Shown in pieces: positions 8,220 to 16,197 of a stretch of 24,965 bases of DNA. The notes under the pieces were generated by a model that worked only from the letters and a program-made list of their open reading frames with translations, did not search any database and was not told the origin of the DNA. This stretch comes from an uncultured Bacilli bacterium (GTDB lineage: Bacteria > Bacillota_I > Bacilli_A > RF39 > UBA660), in assembly GCA_934120015.1 (NCBI GenBank), contig CAKOTD010000019.1, forward strand, positions 1 to 24,965. The letters are read 5' to 3'. The number at the start of each line of letters is the position of its first letter. Position 1 is the stretch's first letter. The position numbers and the translations under genes were made by a program.

Positions 8220-8802
8220 TTACAACATCAAAAGATAAAATTTTGAAAAAATTATTAATATATTCATTTCTGCGGTTTTGATAATCTAAATAGTATGCAT
8301 GTTCCCACAAATCTATTGTCATAATAGGAACCATATTATAATAATATGGAGTTTCTTGATTGCTAAAATTAATAATATCAAGTTTATTATTATTTTTTAA
8401 TACCAAAAATGTATAACCTGAACCTACTAAAGAATTAGCTTTTTCAATAAATAAATTTTTAAAATTATCAAAATCACCATATTCATCATTTATTGCATTC
8501 TTAATATCACCAACTGGCACATGTGAATCATCAATATTTATATTTTGAAAATATAATTCATGATTAAGAACTCCTCCTGCATTATATAAAACCTCATCTC
8601 TTATATTAATAGGAATTTTATCTATATTTTTAACTAAATCTATAATATTATTATCAAAATTATAGTTAATATCTTTCAAATATTTATTTAGTTTATTTAA
8701 GTAGCCTTTATAGTGCTTATCGAAATGCACAAATATAGTTTCACCACTGATATATGGAACTAAAGAATCATAATTGTAATTTAAAGTAATTTGATTATAC
8801 AT
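8188..8802 (-). CDS. sodA: superoxide dismutase (Fe/Mn family)
   Basis: Converts superoxide to oxygen and hydrogen peroxide. 204 residues. All four metal ligands are visible: H26 (FVHFDKH), H81 (NAGGVLNHELYF), D164 and H168 (DLWEHAYY). The second-shell tyrosine is Y34. Glycine at 76-77 together with a glutamine in SNQETP (Q149) matches the manganese-type arrangement rather than the iron type. The family's DxWEHAYYLDYQNRR block (164-178) is intact; a usual tryptophan of the SGW block is tyrosine here (Y130). The ATG follows CTAGGAGG. It overlaps pbpA downstream and is divergent from yqfT. A sodA-pbpA neighbourhood is also found in B. subtilis. Confidence 0.92.
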   Translation of the reverse strand: MYNQITLNYNYDSLVPYISGETIFVHFDKHYKGYLNKLNKYLKDINYNFDNNIIDLVKNIDKIPINIRDEVLYNAGGVLNHELYFQNINIDDSHVPVGDIKNAINDEYGDFDNFKNLFIEKANSLVGSGYTFLVLKNNNKLDIINFSNQETPYYYNMVPIMTIDLWEHAYYLDYQNRRNEYINNFFKILSFDVVNENYKQAFQK

Positions 8803-8836
8803 AAAAAACCTCCTAGTTATATTCTACTATATTTAT

Positions 8837-8867
8837 TTTACATTATTCTCAATATAAGACATATAAT
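8837..8867 (+). promoter_or_regulatory. possible promoter of yqfT
   Basis: TTTACA (8837-8842), a 19-bp spacer and TATAAT (8862-8867) lie just before AGGTG (8874-8878). The leader would be only about 10 nt. The divergent sodA promoter must lie in the same 70 bp but I could not pin it down. Confidence 0.4.
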
Positions 8868-8884
8868 GTTATGAGGTGAAAAAC

Positions 8885-9148
8885 TTGATACATAAACTTA
8901 TTGAGCAATATATTAATAAATTAAATGAAGAAGATATAATTAATTTTTCTAACAAGAATGGGATTGAACTAACAAAAGGAGAATTAAAACTAGTCTACAA
9001 TTATATTAAAAATGATTGGAAAACTATAATTTTTGGTAATCCTAAACCAATCCTTGAAGATATTAAATCAAAAATTGAACCTATAAAATATCAAAAAATT
9101 GAGAATTTATACTATGCATTTAAAACTAAATATGAAAATTACTTATAA
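8885..9148 (+). CDS. YqfT-like small protein (DUF2624 family)
   Basis: Short, charged protein of about 87 residues, with no signal peptide or membrane segment. The pattern of an N-terminal helix (HKLIEQYINKL), NFSNKNGIELTKGELKLVYNYIK and a C-terminal FGNP...ILEDIKSKI matches the DUF2624/YqfT family of Bacilli, whose function is unknown. I place the start at TTG 8885, because AGGTG (8874-8878) has good spacing to it; a GTG at 8876 would overlap that ribosome-binding site. It is the only confident plus-strand gene in the window. Its last 10 bp overlap the end of nfo tail to tail. yqfT lies beside nfo (yqfS) in B. subtilis as well, which supports the assignment. Confidence 0.7.
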   Translation: MIHKLIEQYINKLNEEDIINFSNKNGIELTKGELKLVYNYIKNDWKTIIFGNPKPILEDIKSKIEPIKYQKIENLYYAFKTKYENYL

Positions 9149-10050
9149 TAATTTCTAATATCATCTATTAGATTGTTATTAAATTTTTTATTTTTAATCA
9201 TCTCAATTTCTTGTTTATATGGAGGATATATTTTTTCTTTGCTATCATCAGTTTTTGTTACAAAAGGTGTTTCTAATATTTTAGGAATGCCTTTTAATTT
9301 TTCATGATAAATTATTTTTAATAAATTTTCAAAACCAATGGTTCCATATCCAATATTTTCATGACGATCTTTATGACTACCAATTATGTTTTTACTATCA
9401 TTAATATGAATGCATTTTAGATATTTAAGACCAATTATTTTATCAAATTCATCTAAAACTGCATCAAAATTATTTAAATCATATCCCGCATCATTAATAT
9501 GACATGTATCTAAACATACACCTATTTTGTCTTTTAATATTACGCCATCTATCATTTGTTTTATTTCTGAAAAGCTTTTGCCACACTCACTACCTTTACC
9601 TGCCATTGTTTCCAAGCAAACAATAATATCTTTATCAGGTTCTAAAACCTTATTTAAAGCATAAATAATATTTTCTATACCTACACTTTCACCTAATTTT
9701 ACATGACTACCTGGATGCAACACAATTTTTTTTATGCCAAGTTTTATTGCCCTATTAATTTCTTCTTTAAGAAAGGAAATTGCAAAATCATAGCTATCGT
9801 TTTTATTTGCCAGATTAATAATATATGGAGCATGAATTACTACATCTTCTATATCAATATTATTATCTATCATCATTTGTTTTGCTTTGTTTATCAAGTT
9901 ATCATCAAGTACTGTTCTATTAGTATTTTGGGGAGCACCAGTATAAAACATAAAAGTATTAGCTCCATAATCTAGTGCTTGTTTTACACTACCTACTAAT
10001 TGATCATCTTTATTAAAATGGACATGACCACCAATTATTAAATCTTTCAT
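9139..10050 (-). CDS. nfo: endonuclease IV (AP endonuclease)
   Basis: Cleaves DNA 5' to abasic sites in base excision repair. 303 residues, a TIM barrel with a three-zinc centre. All nine expected ligands are present: H73 (VIHAPY), H112 (LHPGSH), E147 (LETMAGKG), D181 and H184 (LDTCH), H215 (IHIND), D228 and H230 (DRH), E260 (LETP). The GSECGKSF segment (153-160) is also typical. It starts at the ATG behind GGTGAT and has its own promoter. It converges on yqfT with a 10-bp overlap of coding ends. Confidence 0.95.
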   Translation of the reverse strand: MKDLIIGGHVHFNKDDQLVGSVKQALDYGANTFMFYTGAPQNTNRTVLDDNLINKAKQMMIDNNIDIEDVVIHAPYIINLANKNDSYDFAISFLKEEINRAIKLGIKKIVLHPGSHVKLGESVGIENIIYALNKVLEPDKDIIVCLETMAGKGSECGKSFSEIKQMIDGVILKDKIGVCLDTCHINDAGYDLNNFDAVLDEFDKIIGLKYLKCIHINDSKNIIGSHKDRHENIGYGTIGFENLLKIIYHEKLKGIPKILETPFVTKTDDSKEKIYPPYKQEIEMIKNKKFNNNLIDDIRNYYK

Positions 10051-10065
10051 ATAATCACCATTTTA

Positions 10066-10094
10066 ATTATAAATAAATAAGCAAGTTAAATCAA
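10066..10094 (-). promoter_or_regulatory. promoter of nfo
   Basis: Minus strand: TTGATT (plus 10089-10094), 17-bp spacer, TATAAT (10066-10071), just before the GGTGAT ribosome-binding site. Confidence 0.6.
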
Positions 10095-10171
10095 GAATAA
10101 AACTCAAAATTAATTTTTCTATTTCATCAATTTTGATTCATAATTGTTTCACATATTTAAAATATATATAA

Positions 10172-10341
10172 TAAAAGTCAAAGCATTAAATATTAATACT
10201 TTGACTTTTATTAATTTGTGCATTACCTAAATATAATACTTCCAAGTTTAACGCAAACTCTTGTGGTACTACCTTTGTAGCTTATATGAAAATATATACG
10301 GTAATCAATATATATTTTCTAAAGATATTGTATGTAAGATT
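10172..10341. other. intergenic region with three hairpins between nfo and yihY
   Basis: The 291-bp gap between nfo and yihY has no gene. It holds a long hairpin (perfect 12-bp arms 10172-10183 and 10199-10210, with a further 5-bp inner stem), a small bulged hairpin at 10243-10263, and a perfect 11-bp hairpin (10288-10298 with 10309-10319). The first could end transcripts from either side, although its T-runs are poor. A small structured RNA or a mere terminator region are both possible. Confidence 0.4.
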
Positions 10342-11169
10342 TTATTTTTTATTATTGGTATCTTTTTCCATTTCATATTTATTCACATTTATTGCAATTC
10401 CTATAACTAATATATATGCAAGTATATAAATCCACATCATAAGTATAATAATATTTGAAAGTCCTCCATAAAAAATATCATAATTTGCAAAATGACTTAC
10501 ATAAAATGAATAAATTGCAGTTACAATAATCCATCCAATTGTTGTAAATTTAACCCCTCGATTTACATATTTACTTGGTATTTTAGAATCTGGAGCAACA
10601 GTAAATATTATTTTTATACAAAAGAATATTAAAAAATATGATAATGGCCATTTAAGAAGAGCAAAAACATTATATATATATTTTATATTCTTAAGCATAC
10701 CTATATTCATAATAAATGCTAATATATGATTTCCAAAGGCAAGAACAACTACTACAAAGATAAAAAGAAATACCATCAAAAATGTCATAAAGATTGCTTT
10801 TATTCTACCTTTTATATATTCAGGATTTGAAATTTGATATAATGTATTACTTGTGACAATTATAGAGTGTGCCCCATTTGATGCAATTATAAAAACAATT
10901 ATCATTGATATACCTATATTTAAATCAATTCCTTTTCCTGTTATATATGGTAAAAGTAGATCATTAATTTCCCTAGGTAGAGCACTTTGCATAGCATTTA
11001 CAATACTATCTAAGGATAGTGAGAAAAAAGACGCAATAAATCCAACTAAAGCTATAATTGGAACTACTGACATTACCATAAAAAAAGCTATATGAGCGGG
11101 CAAAATTTTGATTTCATCCCTATTTATTATAACCAATAATTTTTTTATAATTTCCTTAAATCTATTCAT
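10342..11169 (-). CDS. YihY/virulence factor BrkB family membrane protein
   Basis: Integral membrane protein of about 275 residues. The N-terminal block (LPAHIAFFMVMSVVPIIALVG, about 20-40) with a PREI segment after the first helix pair, and the GSSNGAHSI-like SNGAHS motif, are typical of the YihY/BrkB family; about six hydrophobic segments are visible. The C-terminal part has the family's GVKFTTIGWIIVT and YGGLSNIIILMMWIY segments. The family was once annotated as RNase BN, which is now known to be wrong; its real function is unclear, with transport or envelope roles suggested. I choose the ATG at 11169 because AGGAG lies 5 nt upstream; an ATG 15 bp earlier has no ribosome-binding site. Confidence 0.85.
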   Translation of the reverse strand: MNRFKEIIKKLLVIINRDEIKILPAHIAFFMVMSVVPIIALVGFIASFFSLSLDSIVNAMQSALPREINDLLLPYITGKGIDLNIGISMIIVFIIASNGAHSIIVTSNTLYQISNPEYIKGRIKAIFMTFLMVFLFIFVVVVLAFGNHILAFIMNIGMLKNIKYIYNVFALLKWPLSYFLIFFCIKIIFTVAPDSKIPSKYVNRGVKFTTIGWIIVTAIYSFYVSHFANYDIFYGGLSNIIILMMWIYILAYILVIGIAINVNKYEMEKDTNNKK

Positions 11170-11192
11170 AAGTTCTCCTATCATCTAATTAC

Positions 11193-11221
11193 ATTATAAA
11201 GCACTTAAAAAAATTTTTCAA
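11193..11221 (-). promoter_or_regulatory. promoter of the yihY-family gene
   Basis: Minus strand: TTGAAA (plus 11216-11221), 17-bp spacer, TATAAT (11193-11198). It sits directly after the terminator of the GGDEF gene. Confidence 0.7.
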
Positions 11222-11231
11222 GAATTTACTA

Positions 11232-11272
11232 AATTATAAAATGAAGAAGAAATCAGCCTTGGATTTCTTCTT
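11232..11272 (-). terminator. terminator of the GGDEF-domain gene, overlapping its stop codon
   Basis: A perfect 11-bp stem (11244-11254 with 11262-11272) with a 7-nt loop is followed on the minus strand by a T-rich but interrupted tail. The rising arm is formed by the last codons (KEEI), and the TGA stop (11253-11255) straddles the loop and the other arm. Confidence 0.7.
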
Positions 11273-13295
11273 TATTGTTACGCATATCAAGAGTTGCTTC
11301 ATTAACAGCATCGTCAATTGTTTTAATAGCATCACTAATAATACTATAGCCTATAGCAGCTCCAAAGCCGTGTGCTAATTCTTTGAACTCTCTATTTAAT
11401 TTTCTAATATAAGATATAACTTGTTTTTCATCATATCCAACCATATATACTAAGAATTCATTACCATTAGTTCTAATAATTTCAGTATTACTAATTTGTG
11501 TTTTTATTAATATATTGGCTGCTTCTTTAATTAAGGAGTCTCCTTCTTGATGTCCATAATTATCATTTATATAAGCAACATTATTAAGATCAATTACAAT
11601 TATTGTCTGTGGATATACTTCACTACTATCCCACTTTTCAATATTATCATTTAAATAATTTCTATTCTTTAAAGAAGTAAGCATATCAACATATTTAAGT
11701 TTATGTTCTTTACTTAAGGTATTTTTCTTCTTTCTACTAATTAAAAATAATGATACTATTTTATATATAAACGTTGCTAATCCTATTAAAGCAAAGAAAT
11801 ATAAAACAATACTAGTAATAATACTTTTCTTTGTTTTAACAGTCATAAGTTTATTATATGATGTACTAACTAATGATTTTTCATCCACAAATGATAAATA
11901 AAAATTAAAGAAATCACTAAACACATTATTATCATTTATATCTCTAATAGTAAAAGTATATTCTTTATTTAATGTATCAATAAAATCTATTTTATACTTT
12001 ATTAAGGAAGATCTAACATAATAATTATATGTATCATAATTTATTGCAATTATGCTATTTGCATCAATAGAATCTAATAAATCATTAATGTTATTATATT
12101 CTTTAACCTTAACTTCTCTATCTTTCAAATATGAACTAATTATACTATCTTTAATAACTTTTACCTCATAAGGAATTAATGAATATACTGAATTAACAAT
12201 AATATCATTATCAATATGAGAAACATATACAATCTTCTCGTCATATGATGATACGGTATTTCTAACATCCATATCATATTCTTCTACACCCATATCATTA
12301 AAGAAAAAATCAATTTTATTTTCATTAAATTTCTTTAATAAATCTTTCTTACTACTAAATTCTTCAAAACTTATTTCAACTCCAGATATTCTAGAAAAAC
12401 CACGAAGTAAGGATGCATTAATCCCTATCAGATTGTCATCTATAAGAATATTATATGGAGCTTCTGCCACAAAGCCATAAGAATATCTTTTACTTGTAAA
12501 ATCTACTTTATCTCTTTCAGAAATACCATTGAAAATAAAATAGCTATCTGAAAAATTATTTTGATATGATTTTTTATAGTTCTCGGCATACCACTTTTTA
12601 AAATATTTTTTTATTATTGAATTAAGTTTATCAACATTACCAAGTGTTAATACATAATCTTTTGTATAATCAGATAAATTATAATTAATATATAAATTAT
12701 TATCAATAATGTCACTTAAATATAAGTTTTTTAATATTAATATATAAGAAGTTTCTGGTACTTCACTTGTTATACTAGCAAGTAGGCTATCATAGTCATC
12801 ATAAGCCTTAAAAGTAATATTAGGAGAACCATCTAAATATTTAGCAGCATTTTCCAAATCCTCTGTTAAAACACCAACAACAGCAGTACCTATTGCTGAA
12901 ACATTAGAAAAATTCCCTTCAATACTAGAAACTAGTACATAATTATCTCTATACATAAGTAGATCATTTTTACCAGCTTTATCAACAATTCTAAAAGCGT
13001 ATGTATCTTTACTATCTTGTTTTAGGGCAACTCTATTAAATTCTATTCCAATATTTTTTTCAAAAGATGATAAGAAATCAAATAATACGCCTTCCCCATT
13101 ATAATTAAATATAGGTACATTGTTAGTTATCTCAATATCTACTAATTTATTTTTATTTGCCTCTATCCACTGCTTATCCATAATATTTAAGGTAGTATTA
13201 CTATCCTGTCTATTTAATATAAAATAGAAAATAACAGCTGAAATTAAAACAATAATTGAAACTATACCTATTACTATACCTTTTTTAGTTTTCAT
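11253..13295 (-). CDS. membrane sensor: tandem solute-binding-like domains plus degenerate GGDEF domain
   Basis: About 680 residues. An N-terminal membrane anchor (about 7-28) precedes a large extracytoplasmic part with two successive type-3 solute-binding-like domains (about 42-245 and 272-475; the second opens with the APYNILIDDNLIGINASLL pattern). Then come a membrane helix (about 489-520), a basic RKKK linker and a C-terminal GGDEF-type domain (531-681). The metal-site aspartate in VIDLNN (D570) is present, but the signature is NGNEF (611-615) instead of GG(D/E)EF. Diguanylate cyclase activity is therefore doubtful; it may bind GTP as a sensor or be inactive (inference). The ATG at 13295 fits the GGTGAG ribosome-binding site; a GTG one codon earlier is less likely. 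It follows the 151-residue gene by 11 bp and is probably cotranscribed with it. Confidence 0.75.
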   Translation of the reverse strand: MKTKKGIVIGIVSIIVLISAVIFYFILNRQDSNTTLNIMDKQWIEANKNKLVDIEITNNVPIFNYNGEGVLFDFLSSFEKNIGIEFNRVALKQDSKDTYAFRIVDKAGKNDLLMYRDNYVLVSSIEGNFSNVSAIGTAVVGVLTEDLENAAKYLDGSPNITFKAYDDYDSLLASITSEVPETSYILILKNLYLSDIIDNNLYINYNLSDYTKDYVLTLGNVDKLNSIIKKYFKKWYAENYKKSYQNNFSDSYFIFNGISERDKVDFTSKRYSYGFVAEAPYNILIDDNLIGINASLLRGFSRISGVEISFEEFSSKKDLLKKFNENKIDFFFNDMGVEEYDMDVRNTVSSYDEKIVYVSHIDNDIIVNSVYSLIPYEVKVIKDSIISSYLKDREVKVKEYNNINDLLDSIDANSIIAINYDTYNYYVRSSLIKYKIDFIDTLNKEYTFTIRDINDNNVFSDFFNFYLSFVDEKSLVSTSYNKLMTVKTKKSIITSIVLYFFALIGLATFIYKIVSLFLISRKKKNTLSKEHKLKYVDMLTSLKNRNYLNDNIEKWDSSEVYPQTIIVIDLNNVAYINDNYGHQEGDSLIKEAANILIKTQISNTEIIRTNGNEFLVYMVGYDEKQVISYIRKLNREFKELAHGFGAAIGYSIISDAIKTIDDAVNEATLDMRNNKEEIQG

Positions 13296-13306
13296 CACTT
13301 CTCACC

Positions 13307-13762
13307 TTAACCAATATTCCATTTAAATCCAACGCTTGTTTTATGTTTATAACCAATTGTAGGATAAATTTCACTTTCCTTATCTTCACTAGTTAAAAAA
13401 ACCTGAATATCATAAAATGCTTTATAATCATCATTAAATTGTTCTGCAATTTTATCTGCCAAACCCCTAGAAGTAGTTAAATCAACATCTGTCTTAACCT
13501 CAATAATAAAATTAATTATTCTACCTTCTAAATCATAAGAAACACTATTAACATTTCCTGTTTCTTCAAGCATATTTTTAATATCATTTACGAAAGAATC
13601 CTCAATTGGATATTTTTCAATACCATCTAACCTATTTCCATATTTACTTTCACTCATATTGGAAAAAAAGGCACTTTTTATACCTAAAATTATTAAAACA
13701 AACAAAATTAAACAAACAAAACTTACTATAATACCTATTTTGTGTTTTTTTACGAAATCCAT
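13307..13762 (-). CDS. membrane-anchored protein of unknown function
   Basis: 151 residues, not recognised. A single N-terminal membrane helix (about 9-31, IIVSFVCLILFVLIILGI) is preceded by basic residues, so the remaining 120 residues should lie outside the membrane. The outer part is acidic and mixed alpha/beta, with no cysteine or obvious catalytic motif. The ATG follows GAGGTGA. It is first in an operon with the solute-binding/GGDEF sensor, 11 bp away. A partner or ligand-presenting role for that sensor is possible but is only a guess from position. Confidence 0.75.
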   Translation of the reverse strand: MDFVKKHKIGIIVSFVCLILFVLIILGIKSAFFSNMSESKYGNRLDGIEKYPIEDSFVNDIKNMLEETGNVNSVSYDLEGRIINFIIEVKTDVDLTTSRGLADKIAEQFNDDYKAFYDIQVFLTSEDKESEIYPTIGYKHKTSVGFKWNIG

Positions 13763-13788
13763 ATATTCACCTCATCATAATATACACT

Positions 13789-13817
13789 ATTATACTATAT
13801 TTATTTTATTTTTTCAA
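13789..13817 (-). promoter_or_regulatory. promoter of the two-gene sensor operon
   Basis: Minus strand: TTGAAA (plus 13812-13817), 17-bp spacer, TATAAT (13789-13794). The promoter starts immediately at the end of the upstream hydrolase gene. Confidence 0.75.
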
Positions 13818-13819
13818 AT

Positions 13820-14368
13820 TTACTTCAAACTTGACATTTGTTTAACATTAATCAAAAAGTAATTATTTCTTTTTTCATAGCCTAATGTTGTGCTACTTCC
13901 ATGTCCAGGATATACTTTTAAATTATCATCATATTTCAATATCTTAATTAAACTATTCTTCATGTCTTTAAAACTTCCTGTTGGCATATCAGTTCTACCA
14001 ATAGTGTCTTTAAACAAAAAATCCCCAGTAAATAAACAATTATTATCTTTAAAATAATATGTTACTGAATCAGTTGTATGCCCACTTGTATAAATTACTT
14101 CAAAATCAAAATTACCAATTTTATATTGTCTTTCCTCTAAATTATTATAGTCATAAACTTTTACTGAATATTTACTTAAAAAATCTTTAATTGCACAAAT
14201 GTGATCATCATGATTATGAGTCACTAATATTCCTATTAAATTACCTTTTACTTTATCATCAATTAATTTAAAATCGTCCCCGGGATCTATTATAAGAGTT
14301 TGTTGATTATTTGTTAGTATATAACAATTAGTTTCAAGTTTTCCAACTTTAACACAATCTATATTCAT
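13820..14368 (-). CDS. metallo-beta-lactamase-fold hydrolase (glyoxalase II-like)
   Basis: 182 residues. The metal-binding signature THNHDDH gives H51, H53, D55 and H56. Further ligands are H97 (SGHT), D116 (TGD) and H156 (GHG), so a two-metal site is complete. The short length without a C-terminal helical domain matches the YqgX/GloB-like small hydrolases, usually annotated as hydroxyacylglutathione hydrolase-like; the true thioester substrate is unknown. The start overlaps the obg stop by 1 bp (TAATG), so translation is probably coupled to obg. Confidence 0.88.
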   Translation of the reverse strand: MNIDCVKVGKLETNCYILTNNQQTLIIDPGDDFKLIDDKVKGNLIGILVTHNHDDHICAIKDFLSKYSVKVYDYNNLEERQYKIGNFDFEVIYTSGHTTDSVTYYFKDNNCLFTGDFLFKDTIGRTDMPTGSFKDMKNSLIKILKYDDNLKVYPGHGSSTTLGYEKRNNYFLINVKQMSSLK

Positions 14369-15642
14369 TAGTCTTTATACTCAAACTCAAAATCTAATAT
14401 ACGAATATTATCCCCAGTTTTGGCCCCAAGTTTACGAAGACTATCATCTACTCCCAATCTCTTTAATTTATTTGCAAAACGAAGAGCTGATTCATCAGTA
14501 TTAAATTTTGTCATTTTTAATAATTTTTCTACATTATCTCCTGTAATAACCCAAGTATCATTATCCTTATGTATTTTAAATGGTTCTTCTTCTACATATT
14601 TATATAATACATGACTCTCAAATTTTTCTTTATTATATAGTGGTATTTTTTCCGTATTATCAAGAATATCACTTAATTCATTTATTACGTCTTTTAGTCC
14701 AATTTCATTTAATGCAGACACTTCAAATATTTTTATGTCTTTAACTTTTTCTCTAAATTCTTCAAGATTCTTTTTAGCCTCTTCACAATCCATCTTATTA
14801 GCAATTATAATTTGCTTTTTGTTTAGTATTTCCTCGTTAAATTGTTTAAGTTCATTACATATTGTGTAATAATCATCATAAGGATGTCTACCTTCAGTAC
14901 CAGCCATATCTATTACATGAGCAATAACTCTTGTTCTTTCTATATGTTTTAAAAACTTTTCCCCTAAACCTTCACCTAAGGAAGCACCTTTAATTAAACC
15001 AGGTAAATCAGCAACAACAAATGATTTATTTTCACGAACTCTGACAACTCCTAAATTTGGAGTGAGAGTTGTAAAATGATAAGCTGCTATTTTAGGTTTA
15101 GATGCTGATATTTTTGATATAATAGTTGATTTCCCAACACTTGGCATTCCAACAAGACCAACATCAGCAAGTAATTTTAATTCAACTTTTACTTTTCTTA
15201 CTTCACCAGGTTCACCATTCTCACAATAAGAAGGGGCTGGATTACTTCTCGTTGCAAGAGCAATATTTCCTCTTCCTCCACGACCACCGGTTGCCACTAC
15301 TACACTATCATTTTTATTGACCAGATCAGCAATTATTAACCCTGTATCAACATCTGTAATAACTGTTCCAAGAGGTACTTTTATAATTATATCTTTAGCA
15401 TTAGCTCCTTGCTTCCCTTTACCAAGACCATTTTCTCCTTTATCAGCCTTTATAATACGCTTATAACGAAGATCAACCAAGGTATTTAATCCTTCATCCA
15501 CCTCAAATATAATGCTAGCACCCTTACCACCATTTCCACCATAAGGGCCTCCCATTTCAATATATTTTTCTCTTCTAAATGCCATACAACCATTTCCACC
15601 ATCACCGGCATTTAACTCTACTATAACCTCGTCTATAAACAT
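14368..15642 (-). CDS. obg: GTPase Obg
   Basis: Essential ribosome-associated GTPase that acts in 50S assembly and stringent and growth control. 424 residues with the full three-domain layout. The glycine-rich Obg fold (1-157) has the NAGDGGNGCMAFRREK start. The G domain has G1 GMPSVGKS (165-172), switch II DLPG (212-215), G4 NKMD (282-285) and G5 SAL (309-311). The C-terminal OCT domain (about 345-424) is the one common in Firmicutes. The ATG follows GAGGTGAT. The hydrolase gene downstream overlaps it by 1 bp. Confidence 0.96.
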   Translation of the reverse strand: MFIDEVIVELNAGDGGNGCMAFRREKYIEMGGPYGGNGGKGASIIFEVDEGLNTLVDLRYKRIIKADKGENGLGKGKQGANAKDIIIKVPLGTVITDVDTGLIIADLVNKNDSVVVATGGRGGRGNIALATRSNPAPSYCENGEPGEVRKVKVELKLLADVGLVGMPSVGKSTIISKISASKPKIAAYHFTTLTPNLGVVRVRENKSFVVADLPGLIKGASLGEGLGEKFLKHIERTRVIAHVIDMAGTEGRHPYDDYYTICNELKQFNEEILNKKQIIIANKMDCEEAKKNLEEFREKVKDIKIFEVSALNEIGLKDVINELSDILDNTEKIPLYNKEKFESHVLYKYVEEEPFKIHKDNDTWVITGDNVEKLLKMTKFNTDESALRFANKLKRLGVDDSLRKLGAKTGDNIRILDFEFEYKD

Positions 15643-15659
15643 ATTATCACCTCATTTTA

Positions 15660-15688
15660 ATTATACATTAGATAGAAAATATAGTAAA
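15660..15688 (-). promoter_or_regulatory. promoter of obg
   Basis: Minus strand: TTTACT (plus 15683-15688), 17-bp spacer, TATAAT (15660-15665). Confidence 0.5.
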
Positions 15689-15693
15689 TATAT

Positions 15694-16197
15694 TTATTTT
15701 ATTAAAGTTTTAACACTTTTATATGTTGCTTTAAATTTTAATACCCTAACTTCTCTATTATCAACAAATTTTCTTTCTATACCATTTAAAGACCAATTGT
15801 TTTCAAGCATATCAATAATTTGATTAATAACCATAACTTCAGTCTCTTCAATATGAGCACAAGCATCAAAAAAACTTAAAACAGTTCTTTCTATTCTCGT
15901 TGTGTTTAATTTATTTAAAATATTATATAATATACAAACATCATGTTTATTTTCAACAATCGGAATAGTTTGATTCATAATTATGACTACTGGCTCTAAA
16001 GTATCTCTATCACTTGATACAGACAATGTATAATCTTTTTTTAAAGCAGCAAATACTTCATCCAAATTATCAAGTTCTTCATCTGTTATTACTTTTTCTA
16101 AATCCAATATATTTAGTGCAACTAACATTATTCGTTTATCATTCATACATTGACTATGTTGTATATTTCTTTTTATTATATTAATAAAATCACTCAT
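15694..16197 (-). CDS. protein of unknown function coupled to an HD-GYP gene
   Basis: 167 residues, not recognised. It is soluble, mostly helical by eye, with no signal peptide or membrane helix. A central VVIIMNQTIPIV segment and a C-terminal ERKFVDNREVRVLKFKATY stretch look like beta strands. Its ATG overlaps the TGA of the HD-GYP gene (ATGA, 16194-16197), so the two are almost certainly translationally coupled and may act together. No known motif allows a function to be proposed. Confidence 0.75.
   Translation of the reverse strand: MSDFINIIKRNIQHSQCMNDKRIMLVALNILDLEKVITDEELDNLDEVFAALKKDYTLSVSSDRDTLEPVVIIMNQTIPIVENKHDVCILYNILNKLNTTRIERTVLSFFDACAHIEETEVMVINQIIDMLENNWSLNGIERKFVDNREVRVLKFKATYKSVKTLIK

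Noticed and set aside
8876..8878. GTG as start of the yqfT-like gene
   Set aside because: It overlaps the AGGTG that best serves as ribosome-binding site for the TTG at 8885.
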